Shown: piece after piece, positions 54,365 through 61,427 of the stretch | Layout: every line of letters begins with the position of its first letter | Position numbering within the stretch: the stretch's first letter is position 1 | NCBI RefSeq assembly: GCF_000970755.1 | Contig: NZ_KQ034007.1 | Location: forward strand, 1,160,037-1,224,036 | Source: Lactobacillus kimbladii | GTDB lineage: Bacteria; Bacillota; Bacilli; Lactobacillales; Lactobacillaceae | Length of the DNA stretch: 64,000 nt | Direction of reading: 5' to 3' | Position numbers and translations under genes: made by a program | The notes under the pieces: generated by a model | Database searches by the model: none | What the model saw: the letters and a program-made list of their open reading frames with translations, nothing else | What the model was told of the DNA's origin: nothing

Positions 54365-55204
54365 TTAAATCTGCCACTTACCACCGTGTACTTTAGCAAT
54401 ATTTTCGGTAACAATAAATGCTTCACTGTCAATTTCGCGGGCTTTGGCAACTAATTGACCATATTCATTAGTATCAACAATTATAACTAATTGTTGCTTA
54501 TCTTGGTCACTGTATCCACCCACAACGTTATAAACAGTCAGGCCATCGTAATCCTGCTGGAGCATTTGCCTAATTTTATCTAATTTAGTGTTACTCATTA
54601 TGCGCACTTGATATTTTTTATCAAAACCAGTTTCAGTATATCGCATAGTAATAGTAGTAATGACCTGAGAAAAAGCTGCCAGTAAAAATGCTTCAGTTCC
54701 ATCAACAAAAATGTTAAGTACAATGACCGACATATCAATGACCATGAGCGATATAGCAGGGTCAACATAAAAATATTTTTTTATAATTAGTGGGGGAATT
54801 GTGGTTCCGCCAGATGAAGCGTTAATTCGGTAGAGCATTGTAACACCAATGCCCATTAAAACCCCACCATAAATTACCGCCAGCATATTATTTGAAGTTA
54901 GTTTAAAGCTAGGGGTAATTGCCATTAAGACAGGTACTAAAAGACTGCCCAATGCAACTTTTTTTAAAGTTTGTTTGCCTAAAAAGACGGCAGCTAAAAT
55001 TAACATTAAGCCATTAACCACAAATACCGAAATTGAGCGGTTAATTCCCCAAACAGCATCAATCAATATTGAGATTCCAGTCGAGCCACCAGCAGCAACA
55101 TTTATTGGAGCATAAAAGAAGTTAATTGATATTGTGATTATTTCCAGACCAGCCAAGAAAAAGAGCCAGTATTGCCAGGTATGGGTTTGCTTTTGTGAGT
55201 CCAT
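54365..55204 (-). CDS. YitT family membrane protein
   Basis: This 279-residue protein has five or six membrane helices (about 14-190) forming the YitT_membrane domain, with GGSTGISILID and NASSGGTTIPPLII. A cytoplasmic DUF2179 domain follows (about 205-275, GFDKKYQVRIMSN...VYNVVGGYSDQDKQ). The function is unknown; some relatives are linked to formate or small-molecule handling. AAGGAAG precedes the ATG. A promoter lies upstream. Confidence 0.9.
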   Translation of the reverse strand: MDSQKQTHTWQYWLFFLAGLEIITISINFFYAPINVAAGGSTGISILIDAVWGINRSISVFVVNGLMLILAAVFLGKQTLKKVALGSLLVPVLMAITPSFKLTSNNMLAVIYGGVLMGIGVTMLYRINASSGGTTIPPLIIKKYFYVDPAISLMVIDMSVIVLNIFVDGTEAFLLAAFSQVITTITMRYTETGFDKKYQVRIMSNTKLDKIRQMLQQDYDGLTVYNVVGGYSDQDKQQLVIIVDTNEYGQLVAKAREIDSEAFIVTENIAKVHGGKWQI

Positions 55205-55236
55205 CTCATCTTCCTTCCATAAAATTGTTATTTTAC

Positions 55237-55266
55237 ATTTTACAGGAAATCAGCTATATTATGCAA
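55237..55266 (-). promoter_or_regulatory. Probable promoter of the YitT gene
   Basis: On the minus strand: -35 TTGCAT, 18-bp spacer, extended -10 CTG-TAAAAT. Confidence 0.5.
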
Positions 55267-55360
55267 GGAATATGGGTTTTGGTTATGCTTGATCATTCTT
55301 AAAATCGCTTAAACTATAACTCAGAGGAATTTTTCTTAAATTATTAAGAAATTATAAATA

Positions 55361-56692
55361 TTACTGTTCAGCAAGTTCGTATCTAATAGTCTGATTGCCT
55401 TCGTATGCTGGTAGACCTTTTTCAGCCCGATATAATGCTCGTTCAAACGCTTGGTAGCCTTTACTTGAACTAACGGCAAACTTGATATGGTATTTACTGG
55501 CAAATTCTCTGATATTCCAAGTACTGTCATGAGCTGCAAAAGCCGTAACCAAAATCACGATATCTAGATCTTTAATTTGGTTTTCAATAACTTTTTTTCT
55601 GCCCTGAAAAGCATCAATAGGAATTGGAATACCGCCATAACGATTAACTATTCCTTCAAGCATAGCTTCATTTTGATTATTACCAATGGCAATTCCAACT
55701 CTTTGATAATGTAGGTCCATAGCTAGTTTAGGTAAATCAACTTTCTTTGATTCAGCAGTACTTTTTTTCTTTTTTGTGCCAATAGATTTCTGGGGCTGTT
55801 CAATTTGATAAACCCAGCGAATTTGAATTGCCTCAGCCGGATTCTTTTTCAGACGCACGTCCCCATCATACCAAGCTAAGTCTACTATTGAACCATCAAC
55901 TAACTTAATATTTTCATCCCAATATTTGCTTGAATCAACTGGTAAAAGAATTGCTTTACCATGAACCCGCAATTTTTTACCTTGAGCATTACGCGAAATA
56001 GCCAGATGTCCGGTTCGTCCTTGAACTACTGCATACTTAAAGGTTGAAATAGAATCAACTTCCATACTGGGCAAATCACGATAGCCAACAATCCTTAAAA
56101 TAGTCGCTTCATAATGAGAACTTTTTTCTTCTGGTACAGCTTCAACGATGTCTCCACTTTTCAAATTCAGGGAATGGATCTGTGATTCTTTTAACGTATA
56201 AACGGTCCTATTGCTATCATTAATCAAATCACAGCCTGACAATAAACGAATTACCGTATAACGCTTCCCTTTTCGGTAATCCCTTGGAGGTTTTTTAGGT
56301 GTAGCAACTGCTTGCTCAAATACTTTTTTATTGATTAAATCTTTTGAAGTCCCAAGTGACTTTATTGCTTCTTTTAAATCAACTAAATTTTGACGGTATT
56401 CTTTATTGATACCTTGGGCAAGCGTTAATTTCTGCGTAGCCGAAAGCACTGTATTTTTAGCTGAAATGTTTGCCGGATTAGTAATTAGTCGCGTTAGACT
56501 TGTTAATAATAAATTAAGCTGCTGTAAATCAACTTCTACAGTATCTTTATTTTTTACGGTTGAATTGGTTTTTTCTTCCCTATCAGTAATACCTAAGATC
56601 AGTTTTATTGCAGCCAAGCCATTCTTAAGGCTCTTCTCATCTCCGGCAGTCTGATTAAGAATCCTTTTTAAATTATTGCGATAATCGAACAT
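55361..56692 (-). CDS. DUF2325 domain protein of unknown function
   Basis: This 443-residue protein has three parts. The N-terminal part is helical (about 1-130). The middle part is rich in beta strands (about 140-295; starts KRYTVIRLLSGCDLIND and includes SMEVDSISTFKYAVVQGRTGHL). The C-terminal DUF2325 domain (about 320-430) has GIAIGNNQNEAMLEGIVNRYGG and DIVILVTAFAAHDSTWNIRE. DUF2325 looks Rossmann-like; its role is not established. An extended -10 (TGC-TATACT, 56723-56728 on the minus strand) gives it its own promoter after the DUF2207 terminator. Confidence 0.8.
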   Translation of the reverse strand: MFDYRNNLKRILNQTAGDEKSLKNGLAAIKLILGITDREEKTNSTVKNKDTVEVDLQQLNLLLTSLTRLITNPANISAKNTVLSATQKLTLAQGINKEYRQNLVDLKEAIKSLGTSKDLINKKVFEQAVATPKKPPRDYRKGKRYTVIRLLSGCDLINDSNRTVYTLKESQIHSLNLKSGDIVEAVPEEKSSHYEATILRIVGYRDLPSMEVDSISTFKYAVVQGRTGHLAISRNAQGKKLRVHGKAILLPVDSSKYWDENIKLVDGSIVDLAWYDGDVRLKKNPAEAIQIRWVYQIEQPQKSIGTKKKKSTAESKKVDLPKLAMDLHYQRVGIAIGNNQNEAMLEGIVNRYGGIPIPIDAFQGRKKVIENQIKDLDIVILVTAFAAHDSTWNIREFASKYHIKFAVSSSKGYQAFERALYRAEKGLPAYEGNQTIRYELAEQ

Positions 56693-56730
56693 CTTTTTAC
56701 CTATCTCTTTTTAATTTACTTAAGTATAGC

Positions 56731-56763
56731 AAAAGCAAAAAAGTCCAGCGTTATGCTAGACTT
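56731..56763 (-). terminator. Terminator of the DUF2207 gene
   Basis: A stem AAGTCCAGC/GCTAGACTT with one mismatch and a 5-nt loop is followed on the minus strand by six T. Confidence 0.8.
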
Positions 56764-56779
56764 AAAATCAAAACTTATA

Positions 56780-58543
56780 CTAGAAAGCTCCACCACCGGA
56801 ACCTCCACCAAAGCCACCGGATGAACCACTGGAAAAGCTGCTTGAACCAGTAGATATACTGTCGTTAAAGCAAGAATCAAAGTTGGCAGAAAAGCTATCT
56901 TTGCCGGTATTAGAGGCAAAACCATAGTAAAAGTAATCACTCTTAGCCAATTCTTCTTGACTAAATTCGATTTTGAGCTGTTTCATTACTTTATTAGCTA
57001 AACCAAAAGCAACAGCATAAGGCATGATGTCTTCCCATAAAATGATGTCACCCACATCCTTCATCTTAAACTTACCGATATCTTTCAACATTTTCTTGAA
57101 ACCACGTATCTTTTCGGTTTCAATTTTTCCTTTTTCTGAATAAATACCTGTCTTCCTGATACTGAAAATCAGCGCCAGTAAACTCAAAATTAGGATCGAA
57201 GCTTCGCCAAAAACTATCACTAAAATAAACTTAAGTGAGCTCATTAATGCTACTACAGAAGCAGCAAAACTGATGACCATCATTAAAATTATGATAGCAA
57301 TATTTTTATTTTTTCGATTTATTAATGAATCAGGCAAATAAACTTGCTTTTCTTTGCTGTCAAAATAATCTCCTGCCCAAAAGTCAAAATCATTGCCTAA
57401 TCTCTTACCATGATATTTTTTCAAGGCTTGAGTGGTAAAACTAGTTCCATCCCCAATCTTGTTAAAGAGTGTTTTCATTAATCGGCTTTCGTCAACAATA
57501 CTTTCGTCTATCGCGGTTATCCGATAATAAGTTTTAAGATGGGCTTTATAATCTTCAATCTTAATTTTTTTCTGTGCTGCCAGTTCCATCAAATAAGCGG
57601 TAAACGCACGATTATCCGGTTGCTTTGCAGTATCCAAAATCTGCGCTAATATGGGATCCACATCAGGTATTTCATAGTTATGGGCTAATTCACGAATTTT
57701 GCGGGGCTTAAAACCAATCTTTTTGGCCCTAAAGCCCTTAATGATACCTAAAAGTCCTGCTATTATACTCACAGCAATTAGCCAGAGACTTCTTCTTACC
57801 CCTTTTTTTTGCTTTAATTCCGTATTTCGCGCTAACTCTTTTTCTTGCTTTATCACTGCCTGCCTGTGATTCTTATTTTTGACATTTTGATTGTTGGCAG
57901 TAATTTTAGGAGGGAAAATAGTATGAACTTCAATACCCATGTCACCAGCAAGATTTTCAGCTGTCATGACAATTTTTCCTTTTTGAGGATTAACTTGCAA
58001 ATGACCATCAAGTGGTCCGTGGGCCCATGCTTTTAGACCCTTTACAGGCCCTGGAAAAATCACACTGGCTCTGACATAGTCCAAATCTCTATCCCAGCCA
58101 TTGCCGATAATCTTAAAGTTAAGTTCCGCAACATCCCGATAATTGGTAATAGCATTAGTGATACGGTAAAAATAGGTAACAGTAAAATGACTATTATTCT
58201 TTATATTATGAAATACTTTAAAACGGTAACCTTTTTTACTTCTTTTAAGATCATAATTCTCTGTTTTGCGACCCTTGTTTTGATCGTCCTTGACTGTCAC
58301 TTCGATATCGTCAAGTTTCTGATTCGATTGTAAATTTTGGCGATAAAAAACACCATGTGCAGAGCTGTTAAATTTATAGGTGATTGCCCTTTTCATCGAC
58401 AACGAACCATCAGAATTCACTTTAGCAGTGGTGATGTTTTTAGCAATATCATAATCAACATCTGCTTTTACTTCTTGTCCAGAAACAAAGAAAAATAAAA
58501 GAATTCCTATAAGAGACATCAGTTTTAGAATTTTATGTTTCAT
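56780..58543 (-). CDS. DUF2207 domain membrane protein
   Basis: This 587-residue protein has a signal peptide (MKHKILKLMSLIGILLFFFV, cut near QEVKAD) and an extracellular DUF2207 beta domain (about 28-220). A first membrane helix at about 250-268 is followed by a cytoplasmic helical domain and two further helices near 405-455. The Gly/Ser-rich C terminus ends GGFGGGSGGGAF, a hallmark of the family. The function is not established. It is a single gene with its own terminator. Confidence 0.9.
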   Translation of the reverse strand: MKHKILKLMSLIGILLFFFVSGQEVKADVDYDIAKNITTAKVNSDGSLSMKRAITYKFNSSAHGVFYRQNLQSNQKLDDIEVTVKDDQNKGRKTENYDLKRSKKGYRFKVFHNIKNNSHFTVTYFYRITNAITNYRDVAELNFKIIGNGWDRDLDYVRASVIFPGPVKGLKAWAHGPLDGHLQVNPQKGKIVMTAENLAGDMGIEVHTIFPPKITANNQNVKNKNHRQAVIKQEKELARNTELKQKKGVRRSLWLIAVSIIAGLLGIIKGFRAKKIGFKPRKIRELAHNYEIPDVDPILAQILDTAKQPDNRAFTAYLMELAAQKKIKIEDYKAHLKTYYRITAIDESIVDESRLMKTLFNKIGDGTSFTTQALKKYHGKRLGNDFDFWAGDYFDSKEKQVYLPDSLINRKNKNIAIIILMMVISFAASVVALMSSLKFILVIVFGEASILILSLLALIFSIRKTGIYSEKGKIETEKIRGFKKMLKDIGKFKMKDVGDIILWEDIMPYAVAFGLANKVMKQLKIEFSQEELAKSDYFYYGFASNTGKDSFSANFDSCFNDSISTGSSSFSSGSSGGFGGGSGGGAF

Positions 58544-58680
58544 GCTTTTTCCTATCTTTCATTCTTCACTTTTCTTAATTATACAGGTTGTGAAATACAA
58601 TTAACAAATGAATTTTCACTCCCTTAATCCTGCCACCTATCTAGCTTTAAAAATAAGTTCGACAAAAAAGAAATTTCCAG

Positions 58681-58709
58681 TTGCAATTACAACAACTTTT
58701 CTCTATAAT
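58681..58709 (+). promoter_or_regulatory. tRNA-Arg promoter
   Basis: -35 TTGCAA (58681-58686), 17-bp spacer, perfect -10 TATAAT (58704-58709), 36 nt before the mature tRNA. Confidence 0.85.
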
Positions 58710-58745
58710 AGTTAATGTTCTTGCGCGGGAATACGCAAAACTGAC

Positions 58746-58819
58746 GGTCTGGTAGCTCAGCTGGATAGAGCAACGGTCTTCTAAACCGTGGGTCGTGGGT
58801 TCGAATCTCACCCGGATCA
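58746..58819 (+). tRNA. tRNA-Arg (anticodon UCU)
   Basis: The 74-nt cloverleaf is complete. The acceptor stem is GGTCTGG/CCGGATC with two G-U pairs; the D stem is GCTC/GAGC; the anticodon stem ACGGT/ACCGT carries loop CTTCTAA, giving anticodon TCT. The T stem is GTGGG/CTCAC (one G-U) with loop TTCGAAT, and the discriminator is A. CCA is not encoded. It reads AGA/AGG, common codons in an AT-rich genome. It stands alone with its own promoter and terminator. Confidence 0.97.
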
Positions 58820-58830
58820 TTTTTCAAAAA

Positions 58831-58866
58831 AAGAGCTATAACAAAGCGTGTTATAGTTCTTTTTTT
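58831..58866 (+). terminator. tRNA-Arg terminator
   Basis: A 12-bp stem AAGAGCTATAAC/GTTATAGTTCTT (one G-U) with a 7-nt loop runs into a T-run. A-residues on the left side may let it serve the convergent gene too. Confidence 0.9.
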
Positions 58867-58871
58867 GATCG

Positions 58872-59357
58872 CTAATTCTTCTTGATTTTTGATATCAGCA
58901 CTTTTTGACGTTTTGGATTTAACCGGTAATAACCTGAGAAAATTCCCAAAAAAGTTAAAACAACTGTTCCGATAACCAGCAATAAAATGCTATCTTCATG
59001 AAGTTCTCCGATAAATTCATATAGAGAAGACACCATCTTCAACCAACCACCAAGAGAAACAAAATACCAGGCAGTAGCCTTATCAATAAAACTCATAGCT
59101 GTACGCAAATCAGATTCATTTTTGATAATACTACCTAAAATCTTGACTGCACGCCGTTTTTCAAGATAAATTTTGACAATAGGTATAATCCAGTACAAAG
59201 GAGAGATCTTTGGTTGTGCTTTACTTGATTGGTTAAATTCCTTCAAAAACCATTCATAATCATAAAGCTCCATTAATCCCTGATAAAGAGGAAAGGCAAA
59301 CAACAACCAATCTCCTAAGAAACTGATGCAATTAATAAACAGTGAGATAATAAACAC
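58872..59357 (-). CDS. Uncharacterised membrane protein, 161 residues
   Basis: Three or four hydrophobic stretches are visible (about residues 2-28, 53-66, 92-110 and 122-142), with a basic C terminus (YRLNPKRQKVLISKIKKN). The N-terminal part has LYDYEWFLKEFN. I do not recognise the family. An AGAAAGAAG stretch before the ATG is a weak ribosome binding site. It is convergent with tRNA-Arg. Confidence 0.65.
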   Translation of the reverse strand: MFIISLFINCISFLGDWLLFAFPLYQGLMELYDYEWFLKEFNQSSKAQPKISPLYWIIPIVKIYLEKRRAVKILGSIIKNESDLRTAMSFIDKATAWYFVSLGGWLKMVSSLYEFIGELHEDSILLLVIGTVVLTFLGIFSGYYRLNPKRQKVLISKIKKN

Positions 59358-59590
59358 TTCTTTCTATATCTTTTTATTATAAAACTGAATTATTATTTTT
59401 ACTTGCCATTATTTTAGTCGTTACCGACCTGTTATTCAAAAAAGTTATTCAAATCTTGGCAAGCTATTTTGCTAATTGAAAAAGAAAAAATATTTTTTTA
59501 ATAATTAACTAACTTTTTCTTTCCCAATAAAAAGACTATTAGATACTTAAAGCTTGATATACCAATGAAATTTTTTCTTTAAAAATTCTC
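59358..59590. other. AT-rich intergenic region, no gene seen
   Basis: Nothing coding is supported here. It holds a direct repeat GTTATTCAAA (59431-59440 and 59444-59453) inside an inverted repeat CTTGCCA/TGGCAAG (59402-59408 and 59457-59463). It may carry the promoter of the leftward 161-residue gene. With the leader region it makes up the 500-bp gap before the transporter. Confidence 0.5.
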
Positions 59591-59619
59591 TTGCTTTTTT
59601 TATGCTATTAAGTTATGAT
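59591..59619 (+). promoter_or_regulatory. Promoter of the leader-peptide and transporter transcript
   Basis: -35 TTGCTT (59591-59596), 17-bp spacer, -10 TATGAT (59614-59619). Transcription would begin near 59626, about 25 nt before the leader peptide start. Confidence 0.75.
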
Positions 59620-59650
59620 ATTGCTTAAATATTTATGAGAGGTAAAGATT

Positions 59651-59722
59651 ATGACGGCAATTAAAAAAATTAATCAACCGCAAGTTAAATATTATTTCTG
59701 GTACTTCAGCTATTTGATCTGA
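59651..59722 (+). CDS. Aromatic-rich leader peptide (23 residues)
   Basis: The frame begins at ATG 59651 after GAGAGGT (59637-59643, 7-nt spacing) and ends at TGA 59720-59722. The peptide starts MTAIKKINQPQVK and ends YYFWYFSYLI. Residues 14-21 contain four Tyr, two Phe and one Trp, that is seven aromatic residues out of eight. Such a run in a tiny frame between a promoter and alternative hairpins is the hallmark of a ribosome-stalling attenuator peptide. It is too short to be a protein and has no other reason for this composition. Confidence 0.85.
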   Translation: MTAIKKINQPQVKYYFWYFSYLI

Positions 59723-59846
59723 GTGCCTAGTTTGTCATTGTCTTAGACACACAGTTCAATCTTCATGACAATTGTGTGTTTAAAAGATTTAAGTACTTTC
59801 TTCTCTGAAGACTCACACAGTTGTCGTCATCTGTGTGAGTTTTTTA
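59723..59846 (+). promoter_or_regulatory. Five-segment transcription attenuator
   Basis: Segment A (59723-59730) can pair with the 5' side of segment B (59743-59750; seven of eight positions, one wobble). B (59747-59756) pairs with C (59770-59779) in a 10-bp stem. C in longer form (59765-59778) pairs with D (59814-59827) in 14 bp with two G-U pairs. D (59811-59820) pairs with E (59831-59840) in a perfect 10-bp stem followed by TTTTTT, the terminator. B and D are near repeats. Neighbouring pairs exclude each other. A ribosome at the leader stop codon would cover A and favour B:C plus D:E (termination). Stalling earlier, at the aromatic codons, leaves A:B and C:D (read-through). Confidence 0.8.
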
Positions 59847-59859
59847 TTGGGAGAGTAAA

Positions 59860-60897
59860 ATGAATACTTTAAAAAAGATTACGTTAGATACACTAAATGG
59901 CTTATCAACAGGTATAGTTGTAGCTTTAATTCCTGGAGCCTTAATTAATCAGTTGGTAAAAGCACTCTTGCCAAGCATGCCACAATTAAGCTTTATTTTA
60001 GCTTTGACCACCTTTGCTTCGGCATTATTGCCAGCAATCAGTGCCGTCTGTGTTGGTATGACTGGTAAATTAACACCCATCCAAACTTCATCTATTGCCT
60101 TAGCGGCAACAGCTGGAGCTGGTAACTTTGTGATGAACAAAGGCAAGGTTGGGGTTATGGGCAGTGGTGACGTTATTAATACGGCCATTACTATTATGAT
60201 AGCTTACGGCTTAGTTTTGTTTTTTGGTAAGAAATTGAAAGCATACACAATTCTATTAGTTCCATTACTTGTTCTGCTAATAGCTGGAGGAATTGGCTGT
60301 CTTACCCGCATCCCTGTTGGCCAATTAACTAGTTTGATCGGTGTCGGAGTTGAAAAATTGACGGCATTGCAACCAATTATTATGGGAATGTTGATGGGAA
60401 TAGTATTTGGATTACTTATCGTTTCCCCTATTTCTTCAGTCGGTATTGCCACCGCGATAAGCATTTCTGGCATAGCTTCCGGTTCTGCCAATTTAGGTAT
60501 CACAGCCGTTGCTTTCTCTTTAGCTGTTTTCGGTTGGAAAGCAAATAGTTTTGGTACATCAATTGCCCACTTCTTAGGTTCTCCTAAAATGCAAATGGCT
60601 AATCTAATGACTAATCCCAAATTACTTATCCCGCTTTTAATTAATGCCGGTATAATGGGTGCCTTAGGCGCAGTATTTCAAATTCAGGGTACACCAATGA
60701 GTGCAGGATTTGGCTTTTCAGGTTTAATTGGCCCTATTGCCGCCATGGCAAATCGCCCAGCGAATTTGGTTAATATTATATTAATTGCTGTTCTTTTCTT
60801 CGTGTTACCTATTGCATTAGGCATCGCAATGAATTACCTTTTTAATAACAAAGTTCATCTTTTCACTAGTAAAGACTTTGAACTGGATTTCAGTTAG
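59860..60897 (+). CDS. PTS_EIIC_2-type membrane transporter, probably aromatic-responsive
   Basis: This 345-residue polytopic membrane protein has about nine or ten helices. Its sequence matches the PTS_EIIC_2 family (DUF-type EIIC, Pfam PF13303), with FLGSPKMQMANLMTNPKL and FGFSGLIGPIAAMAN. There are no EIIA or EIIB genes or domains nearby, so phosphotransfer is doubtful. GGGAGAG stands right after the attenuator terminator, 5 nt before the ATG. The aromatic leader peptide suggests a substrate linked to Tyr, Phe or Trp supply; this is inference. It is followed by the ArsC-like gene after 62 nt. Confidence 0.85.
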   Translation: MNTLKKITLDTLNGLSTGIVVALIPGALINQLVKALLPSMPQLSFILALTTFASALLPAISAVCVGMTGKLTPIQTSSIALAATAGAGNFVMNKGKVGVMGSGDVINTAITIMIAYGLVLFFGKKLKAYTILLVPLLVLLIAGGIGCLTRIPVGQLTSLIGVGVEKLTALQPIIMGMLMGIVFGLLIVSPISSVGIATAISISGIASGSANLGITAVAFSLAVFGWKANSFGTSIAHFLGSPKMQMANLMTNPKLLIPLLINAGIMGALGAVFQIQGTPMSAGFGFSGLIGPIAAMANRPANLVNIILIAVLFFVLPIALGIAMNYLFNNKVHLFTSKDFELDFS

Positions 60898-60937
60898 TTT
60901 AAAATACTCTACTCTTCTGGTTTATCAGTCTTATTGC

Positions 60938-60943
60938 TATAAT
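60938..60943 (+). promoter_or_regulatory. Possible promoter of the ArsC-like gene
   Basis: An extended -10 TGC-TATAAT with no clear -35, 22 nt before the start codon at 60966. Read-through from the transporter gene is also possible, as I see no terminator between them. Confidence 0.5.
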
Positions 60944-60965
60944 TGAAGTAAAGGAGAGTATGAAT

Positions 60966-61322
60966 ATGATAAAATTCTATGGTTACAAGCGTTGCTCTAC
61001 TTCAAGGGCTGCTCAAAAATGGCTGACGGAGCACAATGTTGAGTTCGATTTTCAAGATTTGGTCGAAGAACCGCCAAAAAAAGAAGATCTAGTAGAATGG
61101 CTGAGCCAGCATCAAGATCGCGGCTTAAAATATTTTTTTAACACTCACGGTCAAGACTATCGCAAATTACACCTTAAAGATCAAATTGCAGATATGTCAA
61201 TTGCAGATGCCGCTGACATGATGTCCAAAAATGGAAAACTAATAAAAAGGCCTCTGGTTGTTGAAGGTAAAAAACTGACCTGCGGTTTTAATGAAAAAAT
61301 TTACGAAAAAGTTTGGTTATAA
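60966..61322 (+). CDS. ArsC/Spx-family thioredoxin-like protein
   Basis: This protein of about 118 residues has the ArsC fold. It starts IKFYGYKRCSTSRAAQKWL with a CxxS motif (Cys10) and has the family's FFNTHGQDYRKLHL and the late RPLVV. It lacks the second Cys of Spx (CxxC), so it is nearer to YusI/YffB-like reductases than to Spx. AAGGAG is 9 nt before the ATG at 60966 and only 3 nt before the one at 60960, so the later start is preferred. Confidence 0.85.
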   Translation: MIKFYGYKRCSTSRAAQKWLTEHNVEFDFQDLVEEPPKKEDLVEWLSQHQDRGLKYFFNTHGQDYRKLHLKDQIADMSIADAADMMSKNGKLIKRPLVVEGKKLTCGFNEKIYEKVWL

Positions 61323-61335
61323 ATTTAATATTTAA

Positions 61336-61367
61336 AAAGGAGGTATTGAAAACAGTACCTTCTTTTT
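61336..61367 (+). terminator. Terminator after the ArsC-like gene
   Basis: An imperfect stem (AAGGAGGTATTG/CAGTACCTTCTT, loop AAAA) is followed by a T-run. Confidence 0.75.
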
Positions 61368-61427
61368 TATTAATCAGCTTTCTAATATCATTGTTAACAG
61401 GTAAAATAATACAAAAAGGAGAATTTT

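Noticed and set aside
54211-54450. Minus-strand frame of 79 codons between yitT and rplU
   Set aside because: It runs through the yitT 3' end, the rplU promoter and the L21 leader in another frame, with no family resemblance.
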